A stretch of 64,000 nucleotides of DNA from Rhizobiaceae bacterium (GTDB taxonomy: Bacteria > Pseudomonadota > Alphaproteobacteria > Rhizobiales > Rhizobiaceae). Of the stretch, positions 1 to 10,300 are shown piece by piece; positions within the stretch are counted from its first letter, which is position 1, and every line of letters begins with the position of its first letter. The position numbers were made by a program, and so were the translations under genes. The stretch is taken from NCBI GenBank assembly GCA_023953905.1, contig JAMLJA010000001.1, positions 62,001-126,000 of the forward strand. Reading direction: 5' to 3'. The notes beneath the pieces were generated by a model, which was not told where the DNA came from, searched no databases, and saw nothing but the letters and a program-made list of their open reading frames with translations.

Positions 1-969
1 GTCGCGCACAGGTATCGCCTGGTTCAGTTTCGGCGAGACATATGGAGCAGGTTCGCTAGAGTCGTTGGGTTCCTTTGGCGACTTGCGCTGTTTGGAAACC
101 TGTTCGACCTCAGATGCCACCTTGTTTGCGGCAGCCTCGTTGTGAGCCGGAGCAGCAACACTGGACGCCGATTCTGCCTTTGCGGAAGACTTTACGGGCG
201 ATGGAGACTTCAGCGCTCCGTTCGTCACCTCAGCATGAGTTTTCGGCCGGGCCGCCTCCGATGGAGGGACGCTCTCTCCGCCATCCGACTTCGGTGCGTC
301 CGTGGTGGTCTTGGCGGCGGCCCTTGCTTCCTTGTCACGGGTTGACTTGAGCACCGATTTCTCGTCGCGGAGTGATGTCAGCCCGTCGATCGGCGACGAC
401 ACCATGCGACCGTTCTGCGGCCCAACCGGCACATCCGACCCCCTGCCAGCCTCAAATTCGTCAATGATTTCAGCCAGTCGTTCTGGGGTCAGATCTTCAT
501 AGGTATCCTTGAAGATCATGACCATCGGTGCATTCACACACGCACCCAGGCACTCGACCTCTTCCCAGGACAACGTGCCGTCCGCATTTGTGTGGAATGG
601 TTCGGGATTGATCTTCGACTTGCATATGTCGATCAAGTCTTCCGCGCCGCGCAGCATGCAGGGCGTCGTGCCGCAGACCTGAATGTGGGCCTTCGTCCCG
701 ACCGGGCTAAGCTGGAACTGCGTGTAGAAGGTCGCGACCTCCAGTGCACGGATGTAGGGCATGCCAAGCATATCCGCGACCGACTCGATTGCAGCTCGCG
801 TGACCCAACCCTCCTGCTCCTGCGCAAGCATCAGCAGCGGAATAACCGCCGACTGCTGGCGGCCCGCAGGATATTTCGCAATCCAGGTCTTCACTTCCTC
901 CGCCCTGTCGCCCGAAAAGGCGAAGGCGGCTGGCTGAACGGCTGGCTCGGCAAGGCGACGAACGGACAT
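1..969 (-). CDS. nuoE: NADH-quinone oxidoreductase subunit E, 3' end outside window
   Basis: 24-kDa peripheral-arm subunit of complex I, carrying the N1a 2Fe-2S cluster next to the NuoF FMN site. The minus-strand frame is open from an ATG at 969 to the window edge (323 codons). The four cluster ligands are visible as C99, C104, C140 and C144 (Cx4C then Cx3C). The thioredoxin-like domain ends near residue 175; after it comes a tail of at least 145 residues rich in Ala, Pro, Ser and Lys, of the kind seen on rhizobial NuoE proteins. A GAGG lies about 11 nt before the start. It follows nuoD in the same operon; nuoF would be expected just beyond the left edge. Confidence 0.95.
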   Translation of the reverse strand, partial: MSVRRLAEPAVQPAAFAFSGDRAEEVKTWIAKYPAGRQQSAVIPLLMLAQEQEGWVTRAAIESVADMLGMPYIRALEVATFYTQFQLSPVGTKAHIQVCGTTPCMLRGAEDLIDICKSKINPEPFHTNADGTLSWEEVECLGACVNAPMVMIFKDTYEDLTPERLAEIIDEFEAGRGSDVPVGPQNGRMVSSPIDGLTSLRDEKSVLKSTRDKEARAAAKTTTDAPKSDGGESVPPSEAARPKTHAEVTNGALKSPSPVKSSAKAESASSVAAPAHNEAAANKVASEVEQVSKQRKSPKEPNDSSEPAPYVSPKLNQAIPVRD

Positions 970-974
970 CCGAA

Positions 975-1106
975 TTAAAACCTCAACGTACCGGTGCGCA
1001 CCAACCCGCCAATCAAGCTGGCAAATTGTGCGGCTCTCGCAGAATGCCGACCCGTTCGTGCAATCTTGCAGGTGTCAGCATGAATATCACCGACGCGCCC
1101 GCTCAT
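975..1106 (-). CDS. possible 43-codon ORF between nuoD and nuoE
   Basis: The ATG overlaps the nuoD stop (ATGA at 1106-1103) and the TAA ends 5 nt before the nuoE ATG, so the frame fills the whole gap. The predicted peptide starts [10 protein letters not shown] and ends RTGTLRF; it is basic, with no clear membrane segment or motif. I do not recognise it. The tight fit to both neighbours is the only support; it may be a chance frame. Conservation in related nuo operons would decide. Confidence 0.2.
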   Translation of the reverse strand: MSGRVGDIHADTCKIARTGRHSARAAQFASLIGGLVRTGTLRF

Positions 1107-2293
1107 CGGTCGACTTCTCCGAACACGATGTCCAGCGACCCCAGAATCGCGCTCACGTCGGCAAGGAGGTGGCCACGGCAAAGGAAGTCCATCGCGGCCA
1201 AGTGCGCAAACCCGGGGGCACGCAATTTGCAACGATAAGGCTTGTTGGTGCCATCTGCCACCAGATAGACGCCAAACTCGCCCTTGGGAGCCTCGACGGC
1301 CGCATAAACCTCACCGGCGGGCACGTGATAGCCCTCGGTATAGAGCTTGAAGTGATGAATGAGCGCTTCCATCGAGCGCTTCATCGCGCCACGTGATGGC
1401 GGTACGATCTTGCCGTCGAGATTTGAAACCGGACCGACCTTTTCCGCCCCGAGCAAGCGATCGATGCATTGCTGCATGATCTTGACCGACTGGCGCATCT
1501 CTTCCATCCGGATCAGATAGCGGTCGAAGCAGTCACCGTTCTTGCCGATTGGAATGTCGAATTCCATCTCAGAATAGCATTCATAGGGCTGCGACTTGCG
1601 CAGATCCCAGGCTGCGCCCGAACCGCGCACCATCACACCTGAAAAGCCCAGAGCCCACGCATCCTCAAGCGAGACGACGCCGATATCAACGTTTCTCTGT
1701 TTGAAAATACGGTTGCCCGTCAAAAGATTATCGAGATCGTCCAGCGTCTTGAGGAAGGAGGGAATCCATTTCCCGATGTCTTCGATCAACTCGTCGGGCA
1801 GATCCTGATGCACGCCCCCCGGACGGAAATAAGCGGCATGCATGCGCGAACCGCTGGCACGCTCATAGAATACCATGAGCTTTTCGCGGTCAACGAACCC
1901 CCAGAGAGGAGGCGTCAGAGCACCGACGTCCATGGCCTGCGTCGTCACATTCAGGATGTGCGACATGATGCGGCCCATCTCGGAATACAGAACGCGAATG
2001 AGCTGGCCGCGCTTTGGCACCTCGATCTCGAGCAACCGCTCGACGGCAAGAGCAAACGCATGCTCCTGATTCATCGGCGCGCAATAATCGAGGCGATCGA
2101 GATAAGGCACGGCCTGGAGATAGGTCTTGGCCTCCATCAGCTTCTCGGTGCCGCGATGCAACAGTCCGATATGCGGATCGACGCGGTCCACCACCTCGCC
2201 GTCCAGCTCCAGCACCAGACGCAAGACCCCGTGGGCTGCCGGATGCTGCGGCCCGAAGTTGATGTTGAAGTTGCGGACGTTGTGCTCGGTCAT
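1103..2293 (-). CDS. nuoD: NADH-quinone oxidoreductase subunit D
   Basis: 49-kDa subunit of complex I, forming with NuoB the quinone-reduction site at the base of the peripheral arm. It is a full-length 396-residue protein beginning [20 protein letters not shown]; the [10 protein letters not shown] quinone-pocket segment near the N-terminus and the ending DIVFGEVDR are characteristic. NuoD is separate here, not fused to NuoC as in E. coli. It lies between a small membrane ORF and nuoE in the order A-B-C-x-D-E, all on the minus strand and presumably transcribed from upstream of nuoA. Confidence 0.98.
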   Translation of the reverse strand: MTEHNVRNFNINFGPQHPAAHGVLRLVLELDGEVVDRVDPHIGLLHRGTEKLMEAKTYLQAVPYLDRLDYCAPMNQEHAFALAVERLLEIEVPKRGQLIRVLYSEMGRIMSHILNVTTQAMDVGALTPPLWGFVDREKLMVFYERASGSRMHAAYFRPGGVHQDLPDELIEDIGKWIPSFLKTLDDLDNLLTGNRIFKQRNVDIGVVSLEDAWALGFSGVMVRGSGAAWDLRKSQPYECYSEMEFDIPIGKNGDCFDRYLIRMEEMRQSVKIMQQCIDRLLGAEKVGPVSNLDGKIVPPSRGAMKRSMEALIHHFKLYTEGYHVPAGEVYAAVEAPKGEFGVYLVADGTNKPYRCKLRAPGFAHLAAMDFLCRGHLLADVSAILGSLDIVFGEVDR

Positions 2294-2324
2294 GGCAACG
2301 TGCTCTTGGCGACAATCGCGCCGT

Positions 2325-2516
2325 TCAATCCAGATAGCCGAACAGGAAACCCTGCCCGAACAGCGTATATGCGGCCGCCGCGATAATCACCACCGCAAGA
2401 AACTTGCCCACGCTCTCGCTCTTGCCTTGCAGCGACCGTGAGATCGCGCGGAAGGCAAAAACCGTCAAGCCTACGAAAACCAGCAGGATGACGATAGCGG
2501 CGATGATGCGCAGCAT
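2325..2516 (-). CDS. small membrane protein inside the nuo operon
   Basis: A 63-residue protein with two hydrophobic segments (about residues 4-24 and 40-61) separated by a short basic loop containing [16 protein letters not shown]. It sits between nuoC and nuoD, 6 nt after the nuoC stop and about 30 nt before the nuoD start, with a GGTGATGG stretch upstream of its ATG as a plausible ribosome site. An overlapping 78-codon frame reads as a hydrophilic shadow and was not chosen. The function is unknown. Its location suggests co-expression with, and possibly a role in assembly of, complex I, but that is inference. Confidence 0.7.
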   Translation of the reverse strand: MLRIIAAIVILLVFVGLTVFAFRAISRSLQGKSESVGKFLAVVIIAAAAYTLFGQGFLFGYLD

Positions 2517-2522
2517 CGACCA

Positions 2523-3131
2523 TCACCCCTGCTTTGCCTTCTCGTCGCCGGGCAACACATAGTCCGTGCCTTCCCAGGGCGACAGGAAGTCGAAGTTGCG
2601 GAACTCCTGCTTCAACTCGACCGGCTCGTATATGACGCGCTTGACTTCGTCGTCGTAGCGCACCTCGACAAAGCCCGTCAGCGGGAAGTCCTTGCGAAGT
2701 GGGTGGCCCTCGAAACCATAGTCGGTGAGGATACGGCGAAGGTCGGGATGCCCTGAAAACAAAACCCCATAAAGGTCGTAGGTTTCGCGCTCATACCAAT
2801 CGGCGCCCGGATAAACGGCGGTCGCGGAAGGAACCATCGTCTCCTCGTCGGCCAGAACGCGGACACGAATGCGCTGATTCTGACGCGGAGAAAGCAGATG
2901 ATACACCACGTCGAAGCGCTTCTCGCGGCTCGGATAGTCAACGCCTGAGATGTCGATGAAAGACACGAACTGGCACTGCACGTCCCGCTTGAGGAAGCTC
3001 AGCACCTCGATCAGGTCCTGCGGCTCCACCGTAATGGTCAGCTCGCCACAGGAAACAACCGCCGCCACAACCTTCGTGTCGAGTTTTTCGCCAAGATAGG
3101 CAGCAAGATCGTTGAGGACTTCCTCGTTCAT
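2523..3131 (-). CDS. nuoC: NADH-quinone oxidoreductase subunit C
   Basis: 30-kDa subunit of the complex I peripheral arm; it has no cofactor and links the hydrogenase-like module to NuoD. The protein has 202 residues. The family signature is present as a [13 protein letters not shown] stretch followed by [24 protein letters not shown]. It starts 4 nt after the nuoB stop and is followed by the small membrane ORF. The acidic/lysine-rich tail (GDEKAKQG) is normal for the family in this order. Confidence 0.98.
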   Translation of the reverse strand: MNEEVLNDLAAYLGEKLDTKVVAAVVSCGELTITVEPQDLIEVLSFLKRDVQCQFVSFIDISGVDYPSREKRFDVVYHLLSPRQNQRIRVRVLADEETMVPSATAVYPGADWYERETYDLYGVLFSGHPDLRRILTDYGFEGHPLRKDFPLTGFVEVRYDDEVKRVIYEPVELKQEFRNFDFLSPWEGTDYVLPGDEKAKQG

Positions 3132-3135
3132 CTGA

Positions 3136-3717
3136 TCACCGCTCTATGGTGCCGGTGCGACGGATCTTCTTCTGCAGGAGAAGGAGCCCATACACGAGCG
3201 CTTCCGCCGTCGGCGGGCACCCAGGTACATAAATGTCCACGGGAACGACGCGATCACAGCCACGCACCACGGAATACGAATAGTGGTAGTAGCCGCCGCC
3301 ATTGGCGCAGGAACCCATCGAAATGACATAGCGTGGCTCCGGCATCTGGTCATAGACCTTGCGCAGCGCTGGCGCCATCTTGTTGGTCAGCGTGCCCGCC
3401 ACGATCATCACATCCGACTGACGCGGAGATGCGCGCGGCGCGATGCCGAAGCGCTCGGTATCATAACGCGGCATTGCCGAGTGGATCATCTCAACAGCAC
3501 AACATGCGAGACCGAAGGTCATGTACATGAGCGATCCGGTGCGCGCCCAGGTTATGAGCGCCTCAGACGAGGTGACGAGAAAACCCTTGTCGGAAAGCTC
3601 GCTGTTCAGCTCGCCGAAGAAAGGATCGTCATTGCCGAGAGGCTTGCCGGTCCGCGGATCGAGAATACCCTTCGGGCGCGGCGCCACGAGCGTGGTGGAA
3701 GCGTCATTCAATCCCAT
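3136..3717 (-). CDS. nuoB: NADH-quinone oxidoreductase subunit B
   Basis: 20-kDa subunit holding cluster N2, the last electron donor to quinone. Counting from MGLND, the N2 ligands are C72, C73 (tandem CC), C137 and C167, followed by the [10 protein letters not shown] segment. An upstream in-frame start at 3738 exists, but the ATG at 3717 has a GGAG about 8 nt upstream, so I chose it (193 residues). The gene overlaps the end of nuoA by 10 nt, which suggests translational coupling. Confidence 0.97.
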   Translation of the reverse strand: MGLNDASTTLVAPRPKGILDPRTGKPLGNDDPFFGELNSELSDKGFLVTSSEALITWARTGSLMYMTFGLACCAVEMIHSAMPRYDTERFGIAPRASPRQSDVMIVAGTLTNKMAPALRKVYDQMPEPRYVISMGSCANGGGYYHYSYSVVRGCDRVVPVDIYVPGCPPTAEALVYGLLLLQKKIRRTGTIER

Positions 3718-4073
3718 TCCAGCGCTCCTTTCTTCCATTCATATATGAAGCCAATGGTCAGGACGCCCAGGAAAACCATCATCGACCAAAAGCCGAACAT
3801 GCCGATTTCGCCGAACGAGACAGCCCAGGGAAACAGAAATGCCACTTCAAGATCGAAGATGATGAAGAGAATGGACACCAGATAGAAGCGCACGTCAAAC
3901 TTCATGCGCGCGTCATCGAAAGCGTTGAAACCGCACTCATAGGCGGAGAGCTTCTCAGGATCAGGATTGCGATAGGCCACGAGAAACGGAGCGACAATCA
4001 GAGCAAGGCCGACCACCATCGCCACGGCGATGAAGATAACGACTGGCAGATATGACGTCAAAAGCTCGTTCAT
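3708..4073 (-). CDS. nuoA: NADH-quinone oxidoreductase subunit A
   Basis: Small membrane subunit of complex I that, with NuoH and NuoJ, anchors the peripheral arm. The protein has 121 residues and three transmembrane segments (about 9-31, 65-85 and 90-110). The loop between the first two carries the family signature (ERKxSAYECGF-like, here [17 protein letters not shown]), and the end is [10 protein letters not shown]. It is the first gene of the operon; everything upstream to 4483 is non-coding. Confidence 0.97.
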   Translation of the reverse strand: MNELLTSYLPVVIFIAVAMVVGLALIVAPFLVAYRNPDPEKLSAYECGFNAFDDARMKFDVRFYLVSILFIIFDLEVAFLFPWAVSFGEIGMFGFWSMMVFLGVLTIGFIYEWKKGALEWD

Positions 4074-4483
4074 TTGGCGGTGCCTCGCTTCGCCGACATC
4101 GTTCGGATCATGAAATTGAACCGGTTTACGACACCGCGACCGTTCGGCCGCCGGCTTGGCGAAAAGTCATGTTGCAACGCGGCGAGGGTTAGCGCAGCGA
4201 GCATGCATAGGCAAGTACAACATCACGGTCAGAGGCCAGAATTACCCCGGCTTTCAACTTTGAATTCCTTACTAAATTACTCCAGTTTAAGCCGACAGGT
4301 CGAATGGACTAGTTGGGGCAGGTCGCGCATGTCAGGAGAATTTAACTGCAAGGTTGCGTCCATCCCTTGCCGCGGAGCACATAAGGGAAAACGGGGGTCC
4401 GTGGTCGCCCAACGTCGTTGGACCGACCTATGCCCTGTCGATTGACGGCGGCGAAGCCGCGCATAGCGAGTTTAGGAGGAGCT
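4074..4483. other. 410-bp divergent intergenic region nuoA / alkX-like gene
   Basis: This stretch separates nuoA (minus) from the glycosylase gene (plus) and should contain the nuo operon promoter and leader. An AT-rich island lies at about 4255-4300. I could not place a convincing -35/-10 pair on either strand. Short frames here are not supported. The only clear signal is the ribosome site AGGAGGA at 4474-4480 for the plus-strand gene. Confidence 0.5.
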
Positions 4484-5719
4484 GTGGCGGGACGTCGCGA
4501 CATTATACCGCTTTCCATGGCGCGTCGGGTGGCGTTGGCGGCGCAAGGATTTGCGCGCCCTCGCCCCGCTTCGGAAGTAACGCGCCGTGACTTCAATCGC
4601 CTCGTGGAACGACTGGGCCTTTTTCAGATCGACTCGGTCAGCGCGGTGGTGCGTGCCCACTACATGCCGTCATTCTCGAGACTCGGTGCCTATTCGCGGA
4701 CGCTTCTTGATGACGCCGCCTCACGAAAGCCAAGGCGCCTTTTTGAGTATTGGGCGCACGAGGCATCGTTTCTTCCTGTCGAAACCTGGCCCCTGATGCA
4801 ATGGCGCATGGCGCGCGCTGAACGCGGCGATGGCATCTACAAGGGTCTTGCGCAATTTGGACGCGATCGGCGCGACTTCATCGATGAGATCTTCCAGGAG
4901 GTGAAACTCCGCGGTCCGATTGCAGCCTCAGATATCGAGGGTCACAAGGGAAGTGGCGGATGGTGGGGCTGGAGCGAAGCGAAACGCGCCTTCGAATGGC
5001 TCTTCTGGGCAGGCCGAATCACGACTGCTTCCCGCAGGGGCTTTGAGCGATTGTACGATTTGCCCGAGCGGGTACTTCCCAAGAATATTCTCGCCCTGCC
5101 CGTACCAACAGAAGACGATGCCCAGCGACAGTTGCTGGCTATTGCCGCGCGGGCGCTTGGCATTGGTAGTGCGGCCTGTCTGCGAGACTATTTTCGTCAG
5201 TCGCCGGAGGCCGCAAGAAAGCACATACCCGAACTCGTCGAGTCCGGTGAGATCAGCCCGATTGGCGTGCGCGGATGGGACCATCAGCAGGTCTATATTC
5301 ATCGTGACGCGAAGGCACCCCGCCGGGTGGAGGCTCGCGCGCTTCTGGCGCCATTCGATCCGCTCGTATTCGAGCGCACGCGTGCCGAAAGGCTCTTCGG
5401 TTTCTATTACCGGATCGAAATCTACACGCCTGCCGAAAAGCGCCAGCATGGGTACTATGTACTGCCCTTCCTGCTGAACGACGCGCTGGTCGCGCGCGTC
5501 GATGTCCGTGCCGACCGGCCATCGGGCGTATTGCGGGTGCTGGCGTCTTTTGCGGAGCCTCACGCACCGGCAGACACGGCGGCCCATCTGGCCGATGAGC
5601 TGCGCCTCTTGCAGGGGTGGCTGAACCTCGAGCGCATCGAGATTACGCCTGCAGGCGACCTCGGCCCCGCTCTGGCCGATCAGTTTTCGCCGAGGCGCCT
5701 GCCACTCAGTCCTGGTTGA
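4484..5719 (+). CDS. winged-helix DNA glycosylase of the AlkX/YcaQ family (HTH_42)
   Basis: Members of this family excise alkylated bases and unhook DNA interstrand crosslinks. Counting from the GTG, the catalytic motif is Q48-I49-D50 (QxD, the AlkX/YcaQ variant; the AlkZ branch has QxQ). Further family blocks are EYWAHEASFLP and the C-terminal LLAPFDPLVFERTRAERLFGF. I chose the GTG at 4484 because AGGAGG lies 4 nt upstream; an earlier in-frame start at 4418 has no such site. The protein has 411 residues, near normal size. It converges on and slightly overlaps the sugar kinase gene. DNA repair is a family-based assignment; the substrate is not known here. Confidence 0.88.
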   Translation: MAGRRDIIPLSMARRVALAAQGFARPRPASEVTRRDFNRLVERLGLFQIDSVSAVVRAHYMPSFSRLGAYSRTLLDDAASRKPRRLFEYWAHEASFLPVETWPLMQWRMARAERGDGIYKGLAQFGRDRRDFIDEIFQEVKLRGPIAASDIEGHKGSGGWWGWSEAKRAFEWLFWAGRITTASRRGFERLYDLPERVLPKNILALPVPTEDDAQRQLLAIAARALGIGSAACLRDYFRQSPEAARKHIPELVESGEISPIGVRGWDHQQVYIHRDAKAPRRVEARALLAPFDPLVFERTRAERLFGFYYRIEIYTPAEKRQHGYYVLPFLLNDALVARVDVRADRPSGVLRVLASFAEPHAPADTAAHLADELRLLQGWLNLERIEITPAGDLGPALADQFSPRRLPLSPG

Positions 5720-6632
5720 AAGCCGCGCGTAAGGCCTCGTAGGGCGCCAGCGCGCCCCGCACCTGGATGACAGCCGCAGCAACGCGGTGCGCCCTTTTCG
5801 CGGCATGAATGGGAGACTCACCTCTCAGACGCGCTGCCAGATAGGCACCGTTGAACGAATCGCCCGCACCTGTGGTGTCGATCGCTTCAACCGAAATGCC
5901 GTCAACAACTGAAGAACCTGAGGGATCGAGAACGAGGGCTGGTTTCTCACCATCCTTGACCACAGCCTCCCCGACCCCGGCGGCAGTCAGGCGCTTCACA
6001 GTGACCTGGGGGTCCTCGTCGCCATAAAGGGATTGCTCATCCGAAAAGCTCGGCAATGCGATGTCGGAAATGGCCAGCGCCATGTCGAAAGCGTTGCGCG
6101 CATCATCTCCCGATGCCCAAAGGCGCGGCCGATAGTTTGGATCGAATGCGGTCAAAGTGCCTGACGAGCGCGCGTCAACCAAAGCGGCAAGCAGCGTGCG
6201 CCGCGCATCAGCATCCAGGATCGCCAAGGTAATACCGGAGAAATAAACCAGCGCCCTTCCCGCCAGACTGGCCGACAGCGCCGATGCATCGGACGCGAGC
6301 TGACGCGCCGCCGCGTCATTGCGCCAGTAGGTGAAAGATCGCTCGGCTCCGTCCAGAGTGATCGCGTAAAGGCCCGGCCGGGCGTTCCTCAACCGGGGAC
6401 TGTCTGCAATGCCGATTCCATTCTCCTTGAAGAAGGCGATCTGCTGCTCCGAAAAAGGATCATCTCCAAAGGCACTGACATAATCCGTCGCCGCATCTGA
6501 ATCGGCCAGCGCGCGCAACGTCCACAACGTGTTGAACGTGTCGCCTGCATAGCCCAGCCGCCACGTGCCGTCACCTGTGCCGGAAAGCTCCAGCATGCAT
6601 TCGCCAACCGACGCTATATCCTTGCTGCGCAT
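5706..6632 (-). CDS. kdgK: PfkB-family sugar kinase, probable 2-dehydro-3-deoxygluconokinase
   Basis: Phosphorylates KDG with ATP to KDPG, feeding the Entner-Doudoroff pathway. The 308-residue protein starts MRSKDIASVGECMLEL, and the N-terminal GECMxEL with the GGDTFNT-like segment (here YAGDTFNT) is typical of KdgK. The C-terminal PfkB signature DTTGAGDSFNG spans about residues 252-262, with D258 as catalytic base. The ATG at 6632 has GGAGG about 4 nt upstream; longer in-frame starts lack one. The neighbour upstream is putR, and no other uronate gene is next to it, so specificity within ribokinase-like enzymes is moderately sure. Confidence 0.8.
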   Translation of the reverse strand: MRSKDIASVGECMLELSGTGDGTWRLGYAGDTFNTLWTLRALADSDAATDYVSAFGDDPFSEQQIAFFKENGIGIADSPRLRNARPGLYAITLDGAERSFTYWRNDAAARQLASDASALSASLAGRALVYFSGITLAILDADARRTLLAALVDARSSGTLTAFDPNYRPRLWASGDDARNAFDMALAISDIALPSFSDEQSLYGDEDPQVTVKRLTAAGVGEAVVKDGEKPALVLDPSGSSVVDGISVEAIDTTGAGDSFNGAYLAARLRGESPIHAAKRAHRVAAAVIQVRGALAPYEALRAAFNQD

Positions 6633-6694
6633 CAAGCCTCCATGTGGTCGCGCGCGGTCTAACGCGTCATCCTGCCGATTACCAGACGGCACGC

Positions 6695-7150
6695 TCAGCG
6701 ATCCTTGACGGTTTCCATGGCCACAAAGGTCGAGGTCTGCGCAACATGAGGCAGCGCCGATATCCGCTCGCCGAGTACCCGTCGATAGGCGGCTATGTCG
6801 GCGGTGCGTACCTTGAGCAGATAGTCGAAGCTCGCCGCCATCATATGGCACTGCTCCACCTCGGCAATTCCAGTTACCGCGCGATTGAAGGCATCGAGCG
6901 CGATCGAGCGCGTATCGGAGAGCTTCACCTGAACGAATGCGACGTGGCCGAGCCCCATCTTCTCCCGATCGACCATGGCCGCGTAGCCACGGATGTAGCC
7001 CTCGGCTTCAAGACGTTTCACGCGGATCTGCACGGGTGTCTTGGAGAGACCGACTTCCTTGGCGAGATCGGCCATGGAAAGACGTCCGTTTCGCGCTAGG
7101 GCATGAACGATTGCCCGGTCGAACCGATCCAAATCACCTGATTCAGCCAT
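6695..7150 (-). CDS. putR: Lrp/AsnC-family regulator, proline-utilisation activator
   Basis: A 151-residue Lrp-type regulator with an N-terminal winged helix-turn-helix (about residues 8-55, GRLSMADLAKEVGLSKTPV) and a C-terminal RAM ligand/oligomerisation domain (about 68-145). It is divergent from putA across 170 bp, the arrangement of PutR in other alphaproteobacteria, where the protein activates putA in response to proline and controls itself. The assignment rests on family and position; the ligand is inferred. Confidence 0.88.
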   Translation of the reverse strand: MAESGDLDRFDRAIVHALARNGRLSMADLAKEVGLSKTPVQIRVKRLEAEGYIRGYAAMVDREKMGLGHVAFVQVKLSDTRSIALDAFNRAVTGIAEVEQCHMMAASFDYLLKVRTADIAAYRRVLGERISALPHVAQTSTFVAMETVKDR

Positions 7151-7320
7151 TTTTCCAGTCCATATGATCCATCAATTTACCCATCTTAGGTGCATTCAGA
7201 TCATTCTACCATATTCTTTGGACCGAACGCATTTAGGTAGGGATGCTATTCTGCCAAAGGTCCGGAACGGCTTGCAGTCAACATGCAAGAGGATCACTCT
7301 GAGCTCAGTGAGGTAGTGCC
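7151..7320. promoter_or_regulatory. putR/putA divergent control region
   Basis: Shared 170-bp upstream region of putR (minus) and putA (plus). It contains several ACC/GGT half-sites in inverted arrangement: TTACC at 7177-7181 with AGGT at 7188-7191, and CTACC at 7206-7210 with GGTAG at 7236-7240. Spaced short dyads suit an Lrp-type octamer that wraps DNA, so these are candidate PutR sites. I could not fix -35/-10 boxes. The putA start has GAGG about 9 nt upstream. Confidence 0.4.
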
Positions 7321-10300
7321 ATGTCGCTCAACAGGCTTGATGAGATTCGTGCAGCCATGCGGGCCAACTATTTGCCCGACGAAGCACAGACCTTGGCGCA
7401 CCTTGCGGCCGATACACGGCTTGATGGAGCCGAACGGGCCGCAATCGTCAAACGTGCAGCAGACCTTGTCCGGGCCGTCCGCGGCTCATCCGATCCGCGT
7501 CTGATGGAGGTCTTTCTGTCGGCCTACGGCCTTTCGACCGAAGAAGGTGTGGCACTGATGTGCCTTGCCGAAGCGCTACTGCGCGTGCCCGACACCGAGA
7601 CAATCGACGAGTTGATCCGCGACAAGATCGCGCCGCATGACTGGTCGGCGCATTCGGGAGAAGCAAGCTCGATCTTCGTCAATGCCTCCACCTGGGCGCT
7701 CATGTTGACCGGACGGGTGCTGGATGAAGGCACGGGCGGGATAGAGGGCACGCTGCGTTCGATGGTGCGCAGGCTTGGAGAACCTGTGATCCGCACTGCG
7801 GTATCGGCCGCGATGCGCGAGATGGGGGAGCAGTTTGTGCTGGGCCGCTCCATCGCAGAGGCTCTGAAGCGCGGACGTTCCGCTATAGCCAAGGGCTACC
7901 TCTATTCCTTCGACATGCTGGGCGAAGCCGCACGCACCGAGGATGACGCGCTGCGCTATCTCCGAGCCTATCGCGACGCGATTGCCGCGCTCGCAGGAAC
8001 GGCCAAAAGCCCCGAGATCCGTCATAATCACGGCATCTCGGTCAAGTTGTCGGCACTTCATCCCCGGTATGAGGTCTCACAGCGAGACACCACGCTGCCG
8101 GTGATGATCGATCGCCTGAAATCCCTGGCCCTGGCTGCCCGCGATGCGCGGATGGGTCTCAATGTCGACGCCGAGGAAGCCGATCGGCTTGACCTGTCGC
8201 TGGACGTGATCGAGGGTGTGCTTGCCGACCCGGAATTCTCGGGCTGGGAAGGCTTTGGCGTCGTCGTCCAGGCCTATGGTCCGCGAGCCCCGTTCGTCAT
8301 CGACTGGCTCTATGAACTGGCGGCAACACTGGATCGAACGATCATGGTGCGACTGGTGAAGGGCGCCTACTGGGATACCGAAATCAAACGCGCACAGGTC
8401 ATGGGTCTGCCGGGCTATCCCGTTTTCACCCGCAAACCGAATACCGACGTGTCGTATCTGGCATGTGCTCGCAAGCTCCTGTCGATGACCGATCGCATCT
8501 ATCCGCAATTCGCCGGCCACAACGCCCACACGGTTGCGGCCATTCTCTCAATGGCCAAGGACACAGACCGCGAAAGCTTCGAGTTTCAGAGACTGCACGG
8601 CATGGGCGAGGCCCTGCACGAGACGGTACGTCGAAAGGAAGGCACCCGGTGCCGCATCTACGCGCCGGTCGGCGCACATTCCGATCTGCTCGCCTATCTG
8701 GTGCGACGTCTGCTTGAGAACGGTGCGAATTCCTCGTTTGTCCACCAGATCACGGACACCGACGTTCCGGTAGAGGACATTGTGCGTGACCCTCTCGAAC
8801 TGGTCGAGACTCAGGGACCGGCCGCCAATCCGTCTATTCCGCGACCGTCAGAGATCTTTGGCTCTGATCGCCGCAATGCGCGCGGATGGGACATCACGGA
8901 CACGGAGACGCTCGGGTTCATCGAGAAAGGCAAAAGCGCGTTCACCGCTCAGAATCAGTGGCAAGCCGAGGGCTCGGTGAGTGTGTCCGATGGCAAAGGA
9001 CAGAAACGAAGCATCTGCAATCCCGCACGGCCTGACGACAGCGTGGGAACGGTTGTCGAGATTTCATCACAGGCGGCAGCTGAAGCTGTCGGCGTGGCGG
9101 TTGAGGCGCATGCCGGCTGGGCGGCGACACCGGTCGCTCAGCGCGCGGCCATGTTGCGCAAAGCAGCCGACCTTTACGAGAAGCATGCCATAGAGTTTTT
9201 TGCACTGGCTACGCGTGAAGCAGGCAAAACACTGTCGGACGGCATCGCTGAAGTGCGCGAAGCGGTGGATTTTCTCCGCTATTATGCCGCCGAGGCATCG
9301 AGTGTCGAAAGCGGTACGTCGGCGCGCGGAGCGATCGCTTGCATCTCGCCGTGGAATTTTCCGCTCGCGATTTTCACCGGCCAGATCGCGGCGGCGCTGG
9401 TCACCGGCAACACGGTGCTTGCCAAACCGGCTGAACAGACGCCGTTGATGGCAGCGCGCGCGGTAGCTCTTCTTCATGAAGCGGGTGTTCCAGCCGAGGT
9501 GCTTCAGTTGCTACCGGGAGACGGGCCATCGGTGGGCGGTCCGCTCACCGCTGATCCGCGCATTGCCGGCGTGTGCTTCACCGGCTCAACTGAAGTTGCG
9601 AAGCTAATTGAAGCAAGCCTCGCCGAAAACGCAGTCCCGGATGCGATGCTGATCGCTGAAACGGGCGGACTGAACGCGATGATCGTCGATTCCACGGCAT
9701 TGCCGGAACAGGCGATTCGCGATGTTCTCGCATCCGCCTTCCAGAGTGCGGGCCAGCGTTGCTCAGCGCTGAGGATTCTCTATGTCCAGAAGGACGTCGA
9801 GCGCAAAATGCTCGATATGCTTGAAGGCGCGATGAAAGCGCTGAAGGTGGGCGATCCCTGGTCGATCTCAACGGATGTCGGGCCGCTGATCGACGACGAG
9901 GCACAAACCGCAATCGCCGGTTATTGTGCCGAGATGGAAAAGGCAGGCAAGCTGATCGCCAAGATCGATGCGCCTTCAACGGGTCGCTTCGTGGCTCCCC
10001 ATATCTTCCGTGTTTCAGGCATCGAGGAAATGAAGCGCGAGATTTTCGGGCCGGTCCTTCACGTCGCAACCTTCGATGCCGATGAGATCGATTCCGTCAT
10101 TTCAGCTATCAACGCCAGAGGTTACGGGCTGACGTTCGGGCTTCACACCCGCATTGAGGCGCGAGTCCAGCATATTGTCGACGGCATCCACGCCGGCAAT
10201 ATCTACGTGAATCGAAATCAGATCGGCGCTGTGGTCGGGTCGCAGCCATTTGGCGGCGAGGGCCTTTCCGGAACTGGCCCGAAAGCCGGAGGTCCGCATT

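Noticed and set aside
1808..2386. Plus-strand frame of 192 residues antisense to nuoD
   Set aside because: It lies entirely over nuoD and the small membrane ORF, is His-rich and low in hydrophobic patterning, and reflects the codon bias of the real minus-strand gene.
4928..5821. 297-residue minus-strand frame antisense to the AlkX-like gene
   Set aside because: It overlaps the catalytic gene and the kinase end, with no family motif.
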